Assembly: GCA_030068525.1 (NCBI GenBank)
Contig: JASJOS010000004.1
Span: 248,001-312,000 of the forward strand
Length of the DNA: 64,000 nucleotides
From: Xanthocytophaga flava
GTDB taxonomy: Bacteria; Bacteroidota; Bacteroidia; Cytophagales; 172606-1
Direction: 5' to 3'
Both the position numbers and the translations under genes were made by a program. This document shows positions 17,901-25,953 of this stretch, piece by piece (positions within the stretch are counted from its first letter, which is position 1; every line of letters begins with the position of its first letter). The notes beneath the pieces were generated by a model. That model saw nothing but the letters and a program-made list of their open reading frames with translations, did not search any database and was not told where the DNA came from.

Positions 17901-19200
17901 CGGACAGAGTCTCGAACAGGCTATCGGCTGGGGCTGGACAGACGCCATTCACCCTGACGATAAAGAAGGTTCTGCACAGAGCTATGGTGAGGCAGTTGAA
18001 GCTGGCAGGCCTTTGCAACAGGAGCACCGGATACGGCGCTACGACGGCGAGTATCGCTGGTTTGTTATCAGTGCGTTGCCACTCAAAGATGAGAACGGCC
18101 ATGTGTTCAAAATGTATGGCGCCGCTACTGACATCCACGACCGCAAGCAAGCAGAAATCCAGTTTAAAAAACAGCTTACTATTTTGCAGCAATCCGAACA
18201 GGTAGCTTCAATTGGAAGCTGGGAATATGAATTAGCAACTGAAGAATTTCGATGGTCAGAGGGTATGTATCGTTTGTTTAGCTTGCCACTCAATAGTCAC
18301 ATTAGCCCTGAAGTGTATCTGGACTATGTTAGTGAGCAAGACTATCCGATGGCAGAGAAAGTAGTGGAATACATCCGAAATGGAAAAGGACCGTTTGAGA
18401 AAACATTGCATTTTGTGATCAATCAAAGGCTGATAGCCCTTAAGGTCAAAGGTGTACTTATGTATGATACAACAGGATTACCTATACGGGTAGTTGGTGT
18501 AGACCTGGATCTTTCAGAAATCAAACAACTGGAAGAAGAAAATATGCGTATACGAGTAGAGCAGCAGAATCAGCTTTTGCTGGCTATTCTGGAGGCGCAG
18601 GAAGAAGAACGCAGACGGATATCAGAGTCGCTGCACAATGGAGTAGGTCAGATCTTGTATGCGACACAACTGAACCTGAATCTACTTGCCCAGCTATTAG
18701 CACAACCTGAATACCAAAACAGGTCTATACAGGAAGCTTTGAAAAGTACCGAATCTATGTTAACCCAAGGCATAGCTGAAACGCGTAGGGTATCACACGA
18801 AATGGTGCCGGTTCTGTTGAAAGAGTATGGATTAAACTATGCCATTGCAGACATTTGCCGACGCTTTCAAAACAGTGGCATTACGTTTACTTACAGCAGC
18901 ATAGAAGATCGGTTAAAACCCTATCAGGAAACAGCTATCTTCCGGATTGTACAGGAACTTGTCAACAACATTGTCAGACATTCAAAAGCTAGCCGTGCCC
19001 GTATCGAAGTAACCAAAGAACAAAACAATATCTATATCGAAGCTCAGGACGATGGAAAGGGAATGGATGAAAGCCAGACATCTACTGGCATTGGTATGAA
19101 GTCGATTCGGGACAGGTTAGCCCTGCTCAGAGGAACGATAGAAATTGAGTCAACACCTGGTAAAGGGACGTTGATTATTATCTATTTTCCTGTTAATTAA
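14965..19200 (+). CDS. Multi-PAS/GAF sensor histidine kinase, NarL-type core
   Basis: A 1411-residue cytoplasmic sensor kinase; I see no membrane segment. About eight PAS-type modules are recognisable from the D-I-T-x-x-K-x-A-E linker repeats ending near residues 255, 390, 515, 640, 770, 1060 and 1190, with a GAF domain at about 775-930. The catalytic part is the HisKA_3 type: E-E-E-R-R-R-I-S-E-S-L-H with phospho-acceptor H1224, then an HATPase with N1334/N1335 and D-D-G-K-G-M-D. The output partner is therefore expected to be a NarL/LuxR-type regulator, yet the adjacent regulators are receiver-only. Several PAS pairs look like recent internal duplicates (D-L-L-Q-S-V-F-D occurs twice). Confidence 0.95.
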   Translation: MYSQAGLPESNTDFTRLIQVEQILNTLPIGCYELNAQNQFIYINHQAEVFFSLTKEKMLQKNIWEVFPQLVSTSCFSAIQKALTQKEIFTCESVSLLNKPPITLKATPSEQGVIVSFAETQETAYKQSQTRSGQHRLQIIQRLGRIGYFEHSVPDMSWYWSEELYRMHGMAPQSEWITQEKLLSLIDLSLIHPQDQSHFRQLLGEIHKPEFAVMQYRILQDNGEERVLYWQRELATTTPEENIYYCGIVQDITQQKRAEAEQHLQSNLIRQIADAVPGTVSIYDLVTKRIVYKNRKQFTRLGYSEEELEQMDNMQWVNTIVHPDDIPLLRQLLDTVADSATDKLQCLDYRILHKDGTLEWRRIRAKPFKRDQSGKPLQYISLIHNTTIEKKAQQHLQENKDLLQSVFDSSSNGISVLKAVRDAEDAIIDFDYLLVNKTIENFHNRYDLVGKPYSSIHKGFQRTKLFSALKGVVDSGTPQKVELFTRQKRIHRWFSVTAVRFEDGAVVSFEDVTERKQADQKLRAQYEQLNEAESIGRIGSFQYYTAHDRVIWSRQMYEIMGVDQGEEMNFEKAISFYTEESQTQLKQLSAKALQTKQGFEMEGILIRSNDQQLRHVLIRAQVMHSPLSGVTGLRGVVQDITQQIQKEQALAESRDLLQSVFDTNLMSMSVMKAVRDEEGKILDFRIQMANKELKRETGRTDLEGSLYAQTYPGIKQTGIFDLMLRVIETGKAEGMEYYYPYDGFTKWFSCMFVKLEDGVVATNLDITKRKQAEQRQAFVLNLTDALRSLTDTAQIMATVSESVGFHFKVSRCGYAQLPPPYDHLVVERDWTKGVMQNLQGIDPLSGFGDQILRECRSGQTIVVEDVLEDPRTKEKEEGIKALGNMRSTLSVQLMKKGIWVASFYIQDMVKRIWRQDEVDLMEEIAELTWAAVERAKAEEALRESQKRFQSIANLVPDLLWDSEPDGSTNWYNQRWLEYTGQSLEQAIGWGWTDAIHPDDKEGSAQSYGEAVEAGRPLQQEHRIRRYDGEYRWFVISALPLKDENGHVFKMYGAATDIHDRKQAEIQFKKQLTILQQSEQVASIGSWEYELATEEFRWSEGMYRLFSLPLNSHISPEVYLDYVSEQDYPMAEKVVEYIRNGKGPFEKTLHFVINQRLIALKVKGVLMYDTTGLPIRVVGVDLDLSEIKQLEEENMRIRVEQQNQLLLAILEAQEEERRRISESLHNGVGQILYATQLNLNLLAQLLAQPEYQNRSIQEALKSTESMLTQGIAETRRVSHEMVPVLLKEYGLNYAIADICRRFQNSGITFTYSSIEDRLKPYQETAIFRIVQELVNNIVRHSKASRARIEVTKEQNNIYIEAQDDGKGMDESQTSTGIGMKSIRDRLALLRGTIEIESTPGKGTLIIIYFPVN

Positions 19201-19259
19201 TACTATCTGGCAAACTGGCAAAAATTCAGTAGGCCAAATTGCCACATCCCCTCTATAGT

Positions 19260-19742
19260 TCACCTGCTAAGCTTTAGTTTTTTTAACGACGCAAATGCGT
19301 TACTCGTATTTATATCAGGTAGTATTTCCAGTTCAAGAATCTGTACATTGGTTAGGTCTACCTGATATATTTCAAGCTGGTTTGTGGTATGAGGTGGACT
19401 AAACGTATATTGCTGCAGAACAATAGTGTGAAAGGGCTCTTTTCCGGCAGACGAATAACGTAGGACAAACTCTTGTGTGCGGGCCTGCACGTTTTCTTCA
19501 AAAAGCAGAAAAACCTTGTGAATGGTTTGTGGTATATCAAATACAATACGAATGAATTGTTTTCCAGGCAAAGCAGAACGCCATCCTTTTCCTCCTTCTA
19601 CTTCCAGAGCCTCTTCAATAGGATACTCCGGTGATTCGGACGAAAACTCTACCTGTGCTAGTGTATTCAGATTCAGCCACTCAAGCTGAGCAGCAGCCTG
19701 ACTGTCCTGCGATGTATCCAGGATTTGTTTTTTGCGCATCAT
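19260..19742 (-). CDS. Hypothetical protein with a probable discoidin-like beta-sandwich domain
   Basis: A 160-residue soluble protein. The order L-N-L-N-T-L-A-Q-V-E-F-S-S-E, G-G-x-G-W-R-S-A-L-P-G-K-Q and I-R-I-V-F-D-I-P, and then an L-E-L-E-I-L-P-D-I strand near the end, resembles galactose-binding (F5/8-like) jelly-roll domains. No signal peptide is seen, so it is probably cytoplasmic. This domain assignment is inferred from pattern only. It is convergent with the large kinase, with about 60 bp between the stops. Confidence 0.6.
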   Translation of the reverse strand: MMRKKQILDTSQDSQAAAQLEWLNLNTLAQVEFSSESPEYPIEEALEVEGGKGWRSALPGKQFIRIVFDIPQTIHKVFLLFEENVQARTQEFVLRYSSAGKEPFHTIVLQQYTFSPPHTTNQLEIYQVDLTNVQILELEILPDINTSNAFASLKKLKLSR

Positions 19743-20054
19743 TTGTTTCCTTTTCTAATTTAAATAACTCAATTCAATGAATCTCTTTTAGTAGCTGATG
19801 AGATAGATAAGCTATATAGATATGCTCTTACTAAAAGTATCTCTCAGTATAAGGCAATCCGGCATAGTCGTAAAAAGTACGCAACAGGCATAAAGAGAAA
19901 TGCCCTATCTGTGTATTTAATCTGGGAGAGTAGTGTAGGAAGTGAAATTTCTGGTATGGATGAATAGTCTACAACGCCACTGCCTGAGTACGATACTTTT
20001 AAGCAAGGCAGGAAGTTCAGCATGGATTATTGCCTGTGTTGAGCAAGAATGTAA
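19743..20054. other. Spacer with nothing recognised
   Basis: About 310 bp between two minus-strand hypothetical genes. I see no ORF of note, no repeat-family copy and no strong hairpin. Confidence 0.3.
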
Positions 20055-20357
20055 TTAATTGTCTTTAAAGATTACAAAAGGCCCGTCATTTTTCAGAACG
20101 AAAGCCGCGCCTCGTGTCATATCTTCCATCTTTACAATATAAAACAATCCACTATATCTGCCTGTAACTTTGACCCGCATGGATTGACGGGCCTGGAGAC
20201 ATTTACTCATTTTGTCCCAGGTATGGTGATCTTCTACTACTACCCATAAAGTCAGTTTGCGTTCATAAGGTTGCGTGCCCAGATCTGCATGTGTTGTCAA
20301 GCCCATGTAGGTTTCGCCATCTATGCGTATTGTGGTTTGTTGGGTGAGGGTTTCCAT
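20055..20357 (-). CDS. Hypothetical protein
   Basis: A 100-residue protein that looks all-beta, with alternating strands (T-L-W-V-V-V-E-D, M-R-V-K-V-T-G-R-Y, L-F-Y-I-V-K-M-E-D). No signal peptide or membrane segment is seen. It could be a small OB- or SH3-like protein but I do not recognise a family. It lies on the same strand as, and about 55 bp downstream of, the gene at 20412-20828, so the two may be cotranscribed. Confidence 0.6.
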   Translation of the reverse strand: METLTQQTTIRIDGETYMGLTTHADLGTQPYERKLTLWVVVEDHHTWDKMSKCLQARQSMRVKVTGRYSGLFYIVKMEDMTRGAAFVLKNDGPFVIFKDN

Positions 20358-20411
20358 TTTTAGTTGGGATAAAAGGTTGTTGGTGTGATACGTGTATTAC
20401 TGATAGGTATA

Positions 20412-20828
20412 TTACCGAAGGGAAGCAAAAATAGATAGCTCCTGTCCGGTAATAGCAAAAAAGACATTCTGTAACTGATGAAAGTATTCAATGCGATAGT
20501 TGACTACAAACACTGGAACTGAGGGAGAACTGATAGGCTGAAGCTGCGCATTCAGGTATAGGCACTGGGCGCCCTGCCGTAAAATAAAATAGTTGGTAAG
20601 TGACAAATGGCTATGCTTTTCCATGGTAAATCCAAAGTTTTCCAACAACGGACTTGTTATTGGAATAGGTTGTAAAATCCGATAGGAAGCAATCCTTGAT
20701 TCAGCTTTAACCGTTGGAGAAACAGAACATTCTTCAGAATATAATTCCAGTACATTAAAAAACTGATTTTCCCATAGCTCCGGAACCAGTACTAGATTGC
20801 CAATTCGTAATTCGCGGGATACTATCAT
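20412..20828 (-). CDS. Hypothetical protein of a Bacteroidota phage-type family
   Basis: A 138-residue protein starting E-L-R-I-G-N-L-V and ending Y-F-H-Q-L-Q-N-V-F-F-A-I-T-G-Q-E-L. This N-terminal/C-terminal signature, with an L-x-x-F-G-F in the middle, is shared by short proteins often seen in Bacteroidota prophages and islands. The function is unknown. Here it stands without other phage genes, so it may be a domesticated or stranded copy. It is followed by the terminator of the cold-shock gene downstream. Confidence 0.65.
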   Translation of the reverse strand: MIVSRELRIGNLVLVPELWENQFFNVLELYSEECSVSPTVKAESRIASYRILQPIPITSPLLENFGFTMEKHSHLSLTNYFILRQGAQCLYLNAQLQPISSPSVPVFVVNYRIEYFHQLQNVFFAITGQELSIFASLR

Positions 20829-20873
20829 GAGACAACTGGGGACAGATTGGTGGAATGGAGACTGCTAAAAACA

Positions 20874-20900
20874 CAAAAGTCTCTTTGGCAGAGACTTTTG
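20874..20900 (-). terminator. Intrinsic terminator of the first small cold-shock gene
   Basis: An 11-bp stem CAAAAGTCTCT with its mirror AGAGACTTTTG, 5-nt loop, then a T-rich tail (TGTTTTT) on the minus strand. It is about 30 bp after the stop of the gene at 20929. The same hairpin follows the paralogue at 38703. Confidence 0.8.
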
Positions 20901-20928
20901 TTTAAAGGGATTATATATATCAGATATA

Positions 20929-21120
20929 TTAAACCAACTGAACATTAACCGCATTCAGACCTTTTTTACCTCTTTCTACTTCAAAAGTTACCTGATCATT
21001 TTCATTGATTTGATCAATCAGGCCTGAAACGTGAACAAAAATATCTTCGTTTGAAGAGTTGGATTTAATGAATCCGAACCCTTTCGCTTCATTAAAAAAT
21101 TTTACTGTACCTTGTTGCAT
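20929..21120 (-). CDS. Small cold-shock protein (CspA family), copy 1
   Basis: A 63-residue single cold-shock domain that binds single-stranded RNA/DNA and melts RNA structure. It has RNP1 K-G-F-G-F-I-K, RNP2 I-F-V-H-V-S and the closing Q-A/N-V-N-V-Q-L. I start at the ATG at 21120 (M-Q-Q-G-T-V-K-F-F); the frame could begin at 21165, but the 15 extra residues are absent from the paralogue at 38703-38894 and unusual for the family. It is divergent from the 150-residue cold-shock-domain gene at 21517. Confidence 0.93.
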   Translation of the reverse strand: MQQGTVKFFNEAKGFGFIKSNSSNEDIFVHVSGLIDQINENDQVTFEVERGKKGLNAVNVQLV

Positions 21121-21281
21121 TAAATTATTGTTTTTAAGATGTTCTATAAAGGTAGCCTTATTCATTGGTAATAAAAAATATAATCCAATAAATATTTCAT
21201 TATCAGTTAAATATATTTTACAATCTCTATTCTGGAGCTATGTGAGCCGTTTTGCAGGAAAAAAATAATAAAGAGAACTAG

Positions 21282-21964
21282 TATCAGGAATTTATCGTAA
21301 CTTGCTCCCCGTTTTACCGGGCTTTTAGCGCTACTCAATCAATACCCTCTGCTTGCGTATCCTCTTTTCTAATCCCTCTAAAATGCAGTATAGCAGGTAG
21401 TCCGGAATATACTTTATAGGGTAAAAGTTTCTCTGTGCATTCTTTTGGTAACAGCTTTTCAACGCCTGCCTGTTCTTTTCTCACCTAATCCCATTATCTT
21501 ATAAACCCATTATCTTATGGCAAGATCCAGTGAAACATTCAGTAAAAAAGAGAACATAGCTAAAAAACTAAAGAGAAAAAAAGACAAAGCAGAAAGAAAA
21601 GCCGAACGAAAAACACACTCTGACAAAGGAAAAGATATGGAGGCAATGTTTGTCTATGTAGATGCAGATGGCTACCTGTCTTCTACCCCACCCGATCCCA
21701 AACAAAAAAGAGTGATTAAAAATGAAGAAATCAGCATAGGAGTAAGTCGTCAGAGTACTAATCCACAAGACAATATCCGTACAGGCAAGGTTACTTTCTA
21801 CAACGAAACCAAAGGGTATGGATTTATCAAAGATTCACAAAGTCAGCAAAGTGTATTTGTCCATGCCAATGGATTGTCACAACCCATCAAAGAAAATGAC
21901 AAAGTTACCTTCCTGATTGAGAAAAATGAAAAAGGTCCTAGTGCCATACGGGTAAAGCTGGCAA
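21282..21964 (+). repeat. 683-bp near-identical block, copy 1 (leader plus CSD gene)
   Basis: Aligned without gaps to 39040-39722 (constant offset 17758). I count about eight differences in 683 bp. It covers a 235-nt leader and all but the last codons of the CSD gene. The block starts sharply at TATCAGGAATTTATCG, while the sequence before it is only loosely similar. The leader contains a CCCG/CGGG hairpin followed by T residues and may be a temperature-responsive 5' UTR. Confidence 0.9.
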
Positions 21965-21969
21965 GTTAG
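21517..21969 (+). CDS. Cold-shock domain protein with basic N-terminal extension, copy 1
   Basis: A 150-residue protein. Residues 1-45 are a K/R/E-rich helix with a run of K-K-x-K-A-E-R-K-A-E-R-K; residues 45-85 are a linker; residues 88-148 are a cold-shock domain with T-G-K-V-T-F-Y-N, K-G-Y-G-F-I-K and S-V-F-V-H-A. The basic extension probably adds nonspecific RNA binding. The copy at 39275-39727 encodes the same protein except for the final residue (Ser here, Ile there). It is divergent from the small csp gene, with a long conserved leader. Confidence 0.93.
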   Translation: MARSSETFSKKENIAKKLKRKKDKAERKAERKTHSDKGKDMEAMFVYVDADGYLSSTPPDPKQKRVIKNEEISIGVSRQSTNPQDNIRTGKVTFYNETKGYGFIKDSQSQQSVFVHANGLSQPIKENDKVTFLIEKNEKGPSAIRVKLAS

Positions 21970-22013
21970 ATCAGTGCTGACACCCACCCACATGCCCTAG
22001 CTTATCAGATAGA

Positions 22014-23105
22014 TTAAAACTGATAAACCAGGGCATTGATATTCATACCAGCCCCCACAGAGGCCATAACCACTTTATCTCCAGGCAGAAACTGCTGACC
22101 TTCCATATGTCCCTTATAGATCTGGTCAAGTAAAGTGGGTATAGTGGCTACAGATGAATTACCCAAAGTAGCAATGGTCATAGGCATCAGATCTTCCAGA
22201 GACGCATGGTCTGGCTGAGGCATTCCATAGAGTTGAAACAACCGTTGCACAATGGCGGTATCCATTTTTTCATTGGCCTGGTGAATTAACACTTTTCTGA
22301 TCTGTGAAAGATGAAGACCTGCTTTGTGCAAGGTAGTTTCAATAACCCTAGGCACATGAGTAAGGGCAAACTCATATAATTTCCGCCCATTCATCTTTAG
22401 AAAAACATCTTCCTGCCCGGTATAGTCCGGATTGTAGGAATGGTCCATTTGTAACAATTGAGCATACTCATGAGCATACGTTTGAGTTTTATGGCTGATA
22501 ATACCTGAACCATTATATGGAGAGGCACTTAAGATAGCTGCCCCACTTCCATCCCCGAATAACATCGAATTTCGGTCGTGTGGATCAATTACACGTGATA
22601 AAGTCTCAGTACCAATCACCAGACAGTGGCGCGCCTCTCCCGATTGAAGGTAATAATGTGCCTGAATCAAGGCCTGTAACCATCCCGGACATCCAAAAGC
22701 GATATCATAAGCAACACAATCCGGGTTGATGATTTCCAGCTGTTGTTTGATTCGTGATGCCAGAGAAGGAACCATCCGGCTACGATTGCTGTGATAGGTA
22801 ATATCTCCAAAATTGTGCGCCACAATAATATAGTCCAGTGTTTCTTTATCAATACCCGAACTTTTAAGCGCATCCTTAGCTGCCAGAAAACCTAAATCGG
22901 AAGCCATCTGTTCGGGCTGTGCATATCTGCGTTCACCAATGCCTGTGATTTCTTTAAACTTATTGATAACACGGCTATTCTCGCTTTGTAAGCTTATTCC
23001 TTCTTTCTCAAAGAAGGTGTGATCGAGAAAATAATCATTAGCAATCTGGATAGTGGGGATATGAGAGCCTGTTGCAGACAGTATGGAGGAAAATACGGGA
23101 TTCAT
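22014..23105 (-). CDS. 3-oxoacyl-ACP synthase III family protein
   Basis: A 363-residue thiolase-fold condensing enzyme of the KAS III type. The catalytic triad is visible: C139 in F-G-C-P-G-W, H275 in L-I-H-Q-A-N and N316 in T-L-G-N-S-S-V-A-T. The family reaction is Claisen condensation of an acyl-CoA with malonyl-ACP. It is longer than housekeeping FabH (about 320 residues), with an N-terminal insertion around residues 30-50, so it is more likely a specialised paralogue. The acyl-CoA dehydrogenase and acyltransferase genes at 26-29 kb fit an acyl-chain or lipid context. It stands alone as a transcription unit. Confidence 0.9.
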   Translation of the reverse strand: MNPVFSSILSATGSHIPTIQIANDYFLDHTFFEKEGISLQSENSRVINKFKEITGIGERRYAQPEQMASDLGFLAAKDALKSSGIDKETLDYIIVAHNFGDITYHSNRSRMVPSLASRIKQQLEIINPDCVAYDIAFGCPGWLQALIQAHYYLQSGEARHCLVIGTETLSRVIDPHDRNSMLFGDGSGAAILSASPYNGSGIISHKTQTYAHEYAQLLQMDHSYNPDYTGQEDVFLKMNGRKLYEFALTHVPRVIETTLHKAGLHLSQIRKVLIHQANEKMDTAIVQRLFQLYGMPQPDHASLEDLMPMTIATLGNSSVATIPTLLDQIYKGHMEGQQFLPGDKVVMASVGAGMNINALVYQF

Positions 23106-23681
23106 ATAATGTAGTAGTAATTATTTTTCATCCATACGAAAAGCTGTAAAGATAAAACAGATGAAAGAAGTAATAAATTTGGTAGTAAATAATAGGCAGG
23201 AGCAGATAGACAGGATAAGAGCTTTTGTTACTGACTATAAAAACAAGCCGAGAAGGAAATGGGTAAAATGACTACATGAAGATTCTTTAAAGTATAGAAA
23301 GGCAAAAAAGGAAGCGAGTAAAAGTCATTACATAGCAAGGCGGGTCCCTTTAAAAGCTGTAGACAGATTGTTACCCGTAAACTAGCACCTAATATAGATC
23401 TTTGCTACCATGCTTGTGAGAACTCACATTTTTTAAGCGGAATCATATAAAGGTAACCGGATAAATCGAGTATAAAAAGCTTTTGTTAGTAAATATGTAA
23501 AATCAGATAAATAACTCTATTTTATATAGTCTCTCTTTCCTAAAAGGAGTACACAAGAAATGATCTAACCTGTAGAAGATAGCAGGTGATTATAAAGAAA
23601 AACCTATAATTGAATGGATTGTCAGGTAATACTCCTATCTTTAAGAAGTTGGTATGCTAATATACCGTAAACAGGCACAGA
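23106..23681. other. Divergent spacer, no gene seen
   Basis: About 575 bp, AT-rich, between the KAS III gene and the first small paralogue gene. I see no credible ORF and no member of the repeat families. Confidence 0.3.
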
Positions 23682-24050
23682 ATGAGGGGACATGATTCAG
23701 TTATAGAGTTTAAATATGAACTAGCTTGCCTGCGCATAAAGCTTCTGCATTGCAGAAGACACACCTATGGACAGCAAGACCTTGCTTCCATTCAGGTTGG
23801 TGAGCACATTCTCACTTGTCTTCAGTATTATGAAAGGCCACAATCTGATCTTTTCCTGTATCAGCTTCAGATCCACACCTGTATCGAACAAATTGATGAC
23901 AATCTGATTTGGGCCAGATCTCAGTTGTTATACATCATTGATTTTGATAGTTCTCTCAATAGCCCAAATATATATCGGAATGATTGCAATGAGCAACTCA
24001 TTCAATGCAACCGAAAAGCACTTCTGAACCTGTCTGAGACCATTCTTTGA
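23682..24050 (+). CDS. Hypothetical protein, small-helical family A, copy 1
   Basis: A 122-residue soluble, mainly helical protein that I do not recognise. It is one of three paralogues in the window (with 30949-31347 and 31762-32136). Shared features in order: F-K-x-E-L-x-x-L near residue 10, a G/C-E-x-I-L segment near 45, the core Y-Q-L-Q-I-H-T-C-I-E-Q-I-D-D at about 60-75, then W-x-R-S-Q-L, and an N-x-x-L-I-x-x-N-x-K-A tail. The I-E-Q-I-D-D core is the most conserved and likely functional. No signal peptide or membrane segment is seen. Confidence 0.75.
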   Translation: MRGHDSVIEFKYELACLRIKLLHCRRHTYGQQDLASIQVGEHILTCLQYYERPQSDLFLYQLQIHTCIEQIDDNLIWARSQLLYIIDFDSSLNSPNIYRNDCNEQLIQCNRKALLNLSETIL

Positions 24051-24424
24051 CATCATGTGTAGTATCTTCGATTAGTAAGCAGCGTACATGTGAATAATAT
24101 AACAAATGAGTAAACATATGTAATAGTTGAATCTAACTTCCTTTGTACCTTTACCTGACGCGGATTGGTGCTAACTAGCAAATCATTATGTGTATTGAAG
24201 AAAAAATATAGGCTAAAAGAGGATATGGTACTAAGACAATTGGTTGATAGATGTTTAGTATATTTTTGTTTATGTGAAAAGGTGCAGTGTAACTTTTAAA
24301 CGATAGATATTCTATAATAAAGAATAAAACAGAGCTGGCTACTCATACCTGGTGTATGAGTACAAATGGTATCCTGTTTATAGAAAATCTTTTTTTAGTT
24401 GCACATGCTGACTAGGTTTCCGTA

Positions 24425-24457
24425 AAACACAGGCAGATTTTCTGTCTGTGTTTTTTT
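24425..24457 (+). terminator. Strong intrinsic terminator-like hairpin
   Basis: AAACACAGGCAGA, loop TTT, TCTGTCTGTGTTT (13 bp with one G-U), continuing into a seven-T run. It lies 375 bp after the nearest + strand stop codon, so it may end a long 3' UTR or a small RNA. Confidence 0.6.
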
Positions 24458-24488
24458 GTATTAACCAAACTCAAACCAGGTAAATCAA

Positions 24489-24515
24489 AAAGCCTGGTTA
24501 AACTAGCCAGGCTTT
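24489..24515. terminator. Second hairpin, possibly bidirectional
   Basis: AAAGCCTGGTT, loop AAACT, AGCCAGGCTTT: an 11-bp stem with one G-U, A-rich before and T-ended after. It lies 32 bp beyond the preceding hairpin. Confidence 0.4.
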
Positions 24516-25096
24516 AAGCAGCTTTCATACTACATATGTGTATCTGGCCAACTGCGCACCAGACAACACGGCATTTTATATTGTGGACCAAATACAAAAT
24601 ACTAGTTCAATCAGGAATTATCTTTGTCGGCAGGTTTGTCTGGAATGCTTTTTTCTGCTGTATAGCAACCTCTATCAAATCCCCAACTCGTATCCAGCCA
24701 GGATCTACTTGAAGCAACCATCAACCATAAATTAATTTACCCACGACTTTGCCCTGAAGCATCATACCATACTAGCAACAAGCCTTATTGTTTTTCACAA
24801 AGCTGGCCTGTTTTACAAGATAAAGTTTTACACATTTTAAAAAAAAGTTATATAAATCACACATTTTATTGACGTATACATGTCCCTGTAAGCAACTATA
24901 TACCTAATGAAGAGTAGCCTAAAGTTTTACTAAATGCCCATTCCATGCCTGTAAGCCACAAAATACTCTATGGAGGTAAGGATAAAGTTGAAGAAAAGTC
25001 AATGTGGTTAAAAGTATGAAACAGGGCAGGGAAAAATCTAGTCAGAACGAATCTGGGATAATACTGTTATAGAGTATACAGATAAACCCTATCCAT

Positions 25097-25273
25097 ATGA
25101 CAATCGAACGCTATATTTCCACACGCATGTCCTGGGCCTTGGTTGATCTGGGCAAACAAGATTTTCAAATAAACCGGCTTGCCTCACAATATGGTGTGAC
25201 AAAGGAATATATTGCAAATCTTATTCATCTGACGCTTACTTCACGAAAAAGAGACGACACTCTCTCTGAGTAG
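25097..25273 (+). CDS. Small hypothetical protein with HTH-like segment
   Basis: A 58-residue frame from ATG at 25097 to TAG at 25271-25273. The central stretch R-L-A-S-Q-Y-G-V-T-K-E-Y-I-A-N-L-I has the spacing of a helix-turn-helix (A-x-x-x-G-V-T-x-x-x-I). It could be a small DNA-binding or ribbon-type protein, but it is short and I do not recognise a family. Composition and codon use look coding rather than spacer-like. The next small gene starts 62 bp later on the same strand. Confidence 0.5.
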   Translation: MTIERYISTRMSWALVDLGKQDFQINRLASQYGVTKEYIANLIHLTLTSRKRDDTLSE

Positions 25274-25335
25274 AACGTTTATCATGGCTAAACCTTTTCA
25301 CTAGAGAAGGATTCATTTTTTTACTCTCACTAATT

Positions 25336-25593
25336 ATGCAAAATCGCCTCACAACCAAGATGTTGGACTGGGTCCATACACAGATTATTTCCTTGACAAG
25401 ACAACGAATAGCTGCTATCCAAATCCGGATAGATTTTCTGGAAAATCAACTCAGGACAGGAAGAAAAGACATACTTACCCCTTATCATGGAAAAAAGGCA
25501 GAGCAACGTTTGTTGAACATGGAAGAGAAAATCTGTTCTTTAGAAACTTTGCTAGCCCATGAATATTATCTTATAGAGGAATTCGGGGAATAA
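25336..25593 (+). CDS. Small coiled-coil hypothetical protein
   Basis: An 85-residue, wholly helical, charged protein. Two amphipathic helices (about 5-40 and 50-80) with heptad-like leucines suggest a helical hairpin or coiled coil. No signal, membrane segment or known motif is seen. It may be cotranscribed with the 58-residue gene before it. The coding call rests on composition and a clean start after a pyrimidine-rich leader. Confidence 0.5.
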   Translation: MQNRLTTKMLDWVHTQIISLTRQRIAAIQIRIDFLENQLRTGRKDILTPYHGKKAEQRLLNMEEKICSLETLLAHEYYLIEEFGE

Positions 25594-25855
25594 TCCTTCG
25601 ATTATGTAACAGTATATTGACTGATTGCTGAAACTAGTTGAGCCTACCTTTTATAGTCACTCCTTTCTTTAGTCTGTTCAAGCCGCTGGGGCTCAAAATA
25701 ACTTGTCAACTTGTAGTAGAGGCAATTCTTTTCCATTGCTTTTAATTCTTTCCTCATACACTGCCTGTTTGCTCTTACTTCCTTTACCTAAAGGTTTACT
25801 TATTGTTGAAGTAGGTAGTTCCCAAACAAAATAAAGAATCATCTGATAATGCTCA

Positions 25856-25890
25856 CTTACCTACAAGTTAGTTTTCTGTCTGTAGGTAAG
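25856..25890. promoter_or_regulatory. Inverted repeat before the acyl-CoA dehydrogenase gene
   Basis: CTTACCTACA at 25856-25865 is mirrored exactly by TGTAGGTAAG at 25881-25890, with a 15-nt loop. It is 64 bp before the ATG at 25954 and could be an operator or a 5' UTR hairpin. Confidence 0.35.
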
Positions 25891-25953
25891 CTAAGGAGCC
25901 ATCAGACCCTAAAAATAGTATTATCAATCATAACCTATAAATTTTAGCCAGGC

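Larger units (their letters stand above)
24051..25096. other. 1-kb spacer with two terminator-like hairpins and no gene
   Basis: No credible protein gene. Two strong hairpins (24425-24457 and 24489-24515) lie 370-460 bp after the preceding stop, too far to be its simple terminator, so a non-coding transcript is possible. The rest is AT-rich with nothing I recognise. Confidence 0.35.

Noticed and set aside
24538..24735. A 65-codon + strand frame after the hairpins
   Set aside because: Composition is spacer-like with scattered Cys and no motif, there is no start context, and nothing similar occurs among the window's small genes.
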